12,673 bases of DNA from an uncultured Brevinema sp. (GTDB taxonomy: Bacteria > Spirochaetota > Brevinematia > Brevinematales > Brevinemataceae), in NCBI GenBank assembly GCA_947036575.1, contig CAMQSH010000045.1, positions 1 through 12,673 on the forward strand, written 5' to 3'. Within the stretch, counting starts at the first letter, position 1, and each line of letters begins with the position of its first letter. The notes under the pieces are model-generated. The model searched no databases and had not been told where the DNA came from. It was given only the letters and a program-made list of their open reading frames with translations. Shown here one piece after another: positions 12,444-12,673 of this stretch. A program made the translations under genes and the position numbers.

Positions 12444-12673
12444 ATGAAAGACCAAATTTTACTTTTCTTTAATTCTACTCTCTCTGATATCACAATAACA
12501 AAATCAGAAGATGTTTTTAAAATAACTATTCAAGACGATGTAATTACTTTAGAATTTAAAGATAGAGAATGTGCTATTGATAGGTACCCTAAAATGGAGA
12601 AAATGTCCCACAAAGTGGTATCTTATGATTTGGGGACTGATAAATTTTTTACAGCTCAAAAGGGGCTCTTTAA
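12444..12673 (+). CDS. Hypothetical protein, 5' part only
   Basis: Unrecognised. ATG at 12444 follows TAGGAG by seven bases, and the frame stays open to the window end (76 codons seen). The peptide starts MKDQILLFFNSTLSDITITK and continues through ITIQDDVITLEFKDRE to DLGTDKFFTAQKGLF. There is no signal peptide; the N-terminus is only moderately hydrophobic and acidic/basic residues follow soon, so a cytoplasmic protein is likely. The pattern suggests beta strands (FKITIQ, VITLEF). It is divergently arranged with RNA-B and so could be under shared local control. Too short to name. Confidence 0.7.
   Translation, partial: MKDQILLFFNSTLSDITITKSEDVFKITIQDDVITLEFKDRECAIDRYPKMEKMSHKVVSYDLGTDKFFTAQKGLF

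Noticed and set aside
1..12673. CRISPR arrays, tRNA or rRNA genes
   Set aside because: No regularly spaced direct repeats, no cloverleaf with a T-loop, and no rRNA-like sequence was seen on either strand.

Overview
The window reads as an AT-rich chromosomal segment from a diderm bacterium. Lipoboxes, a signal-peptide-bearing periplasmic-type enzyme and a probable outer-membrane barrel argue for two membranes. Ribosome binding sites are canonical GGAG-type and promoters are sigma-70-like (TTGACA/TATAAT, 17-bp spacers). I cannot place the genus from sequence alone. A low-GC spirochaete or a similar host-associated diderm would fit, but that is inference.

Layout. The window opens with the 3' end of rplT (ribosomal protein L20) and a bidirectional terminator. 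Converging on it is a two-gene minus-strand unit: a lipoprotein that joins a covalent-FMN domain to a flavodoxin-2 domain, then a 57-residue Gly/Pro-rich protein. Next is a gene-poor stretch (about 1.52-2.45 kb) holding a structured RNA locus, here called RNA-A, on the plus strand; it ends at a terminator shared with minus-strand lysS. A small lipoprotein gene (plus) follows. A long minus-strand array runs in transcription order as pyrG, three tandem small paralogues, manC (mannose-1-phosphate guanylyltransferase) and a membrane-anchored helical protein. Divergent from pyrG is an assT-type arylsulfate sulfotransferase (plus), then an unrecognised 181-residue protein (plus). A probable outer-membrane protein (minus) has a 20-bp palindrome upstream. 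A second gene-poor, structure-rich region (11.71-12.44 kb) holds a second copy of the RNA, RNA-B, on the minus strand. Its strong promoter is divergent from that of a truncated unknown gene at the window end.

Most notable observation. RNA-A and RNA-B are diverged inverted copies about 10 kb apart. Both have a TTGACA-type promoter about 260-280 bp from a conserved 3' motif. Both have a long hairpin whose two arms differ in sequence between copies but stay complementary in each (covariation). The hairpin loop carries a 30-nt block identical at 28 positions. Part of that block (GCCCATAG) is complementary to a downstream CTATGGGC, predicting an H-type pseudoknot. I do not recognise it as tmRNA, RNase P RNA, SRP RNA, 6S RNA, T-box or a riboswitch class I know. 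It is the best candidate here for an undescribed element.

How the genes fit together. pyrG (CTP) and manC (GDP-mannose) supply nucleotide and sugar-nucleotide precursors. The flavinylated lipoprotein and AssT are extracytoplasmic redox and sulfuryl-transfer enzymes. No pathway visibly joins all the genes; the window looks like core genes interspersed with envelope genes and two RNA loci.
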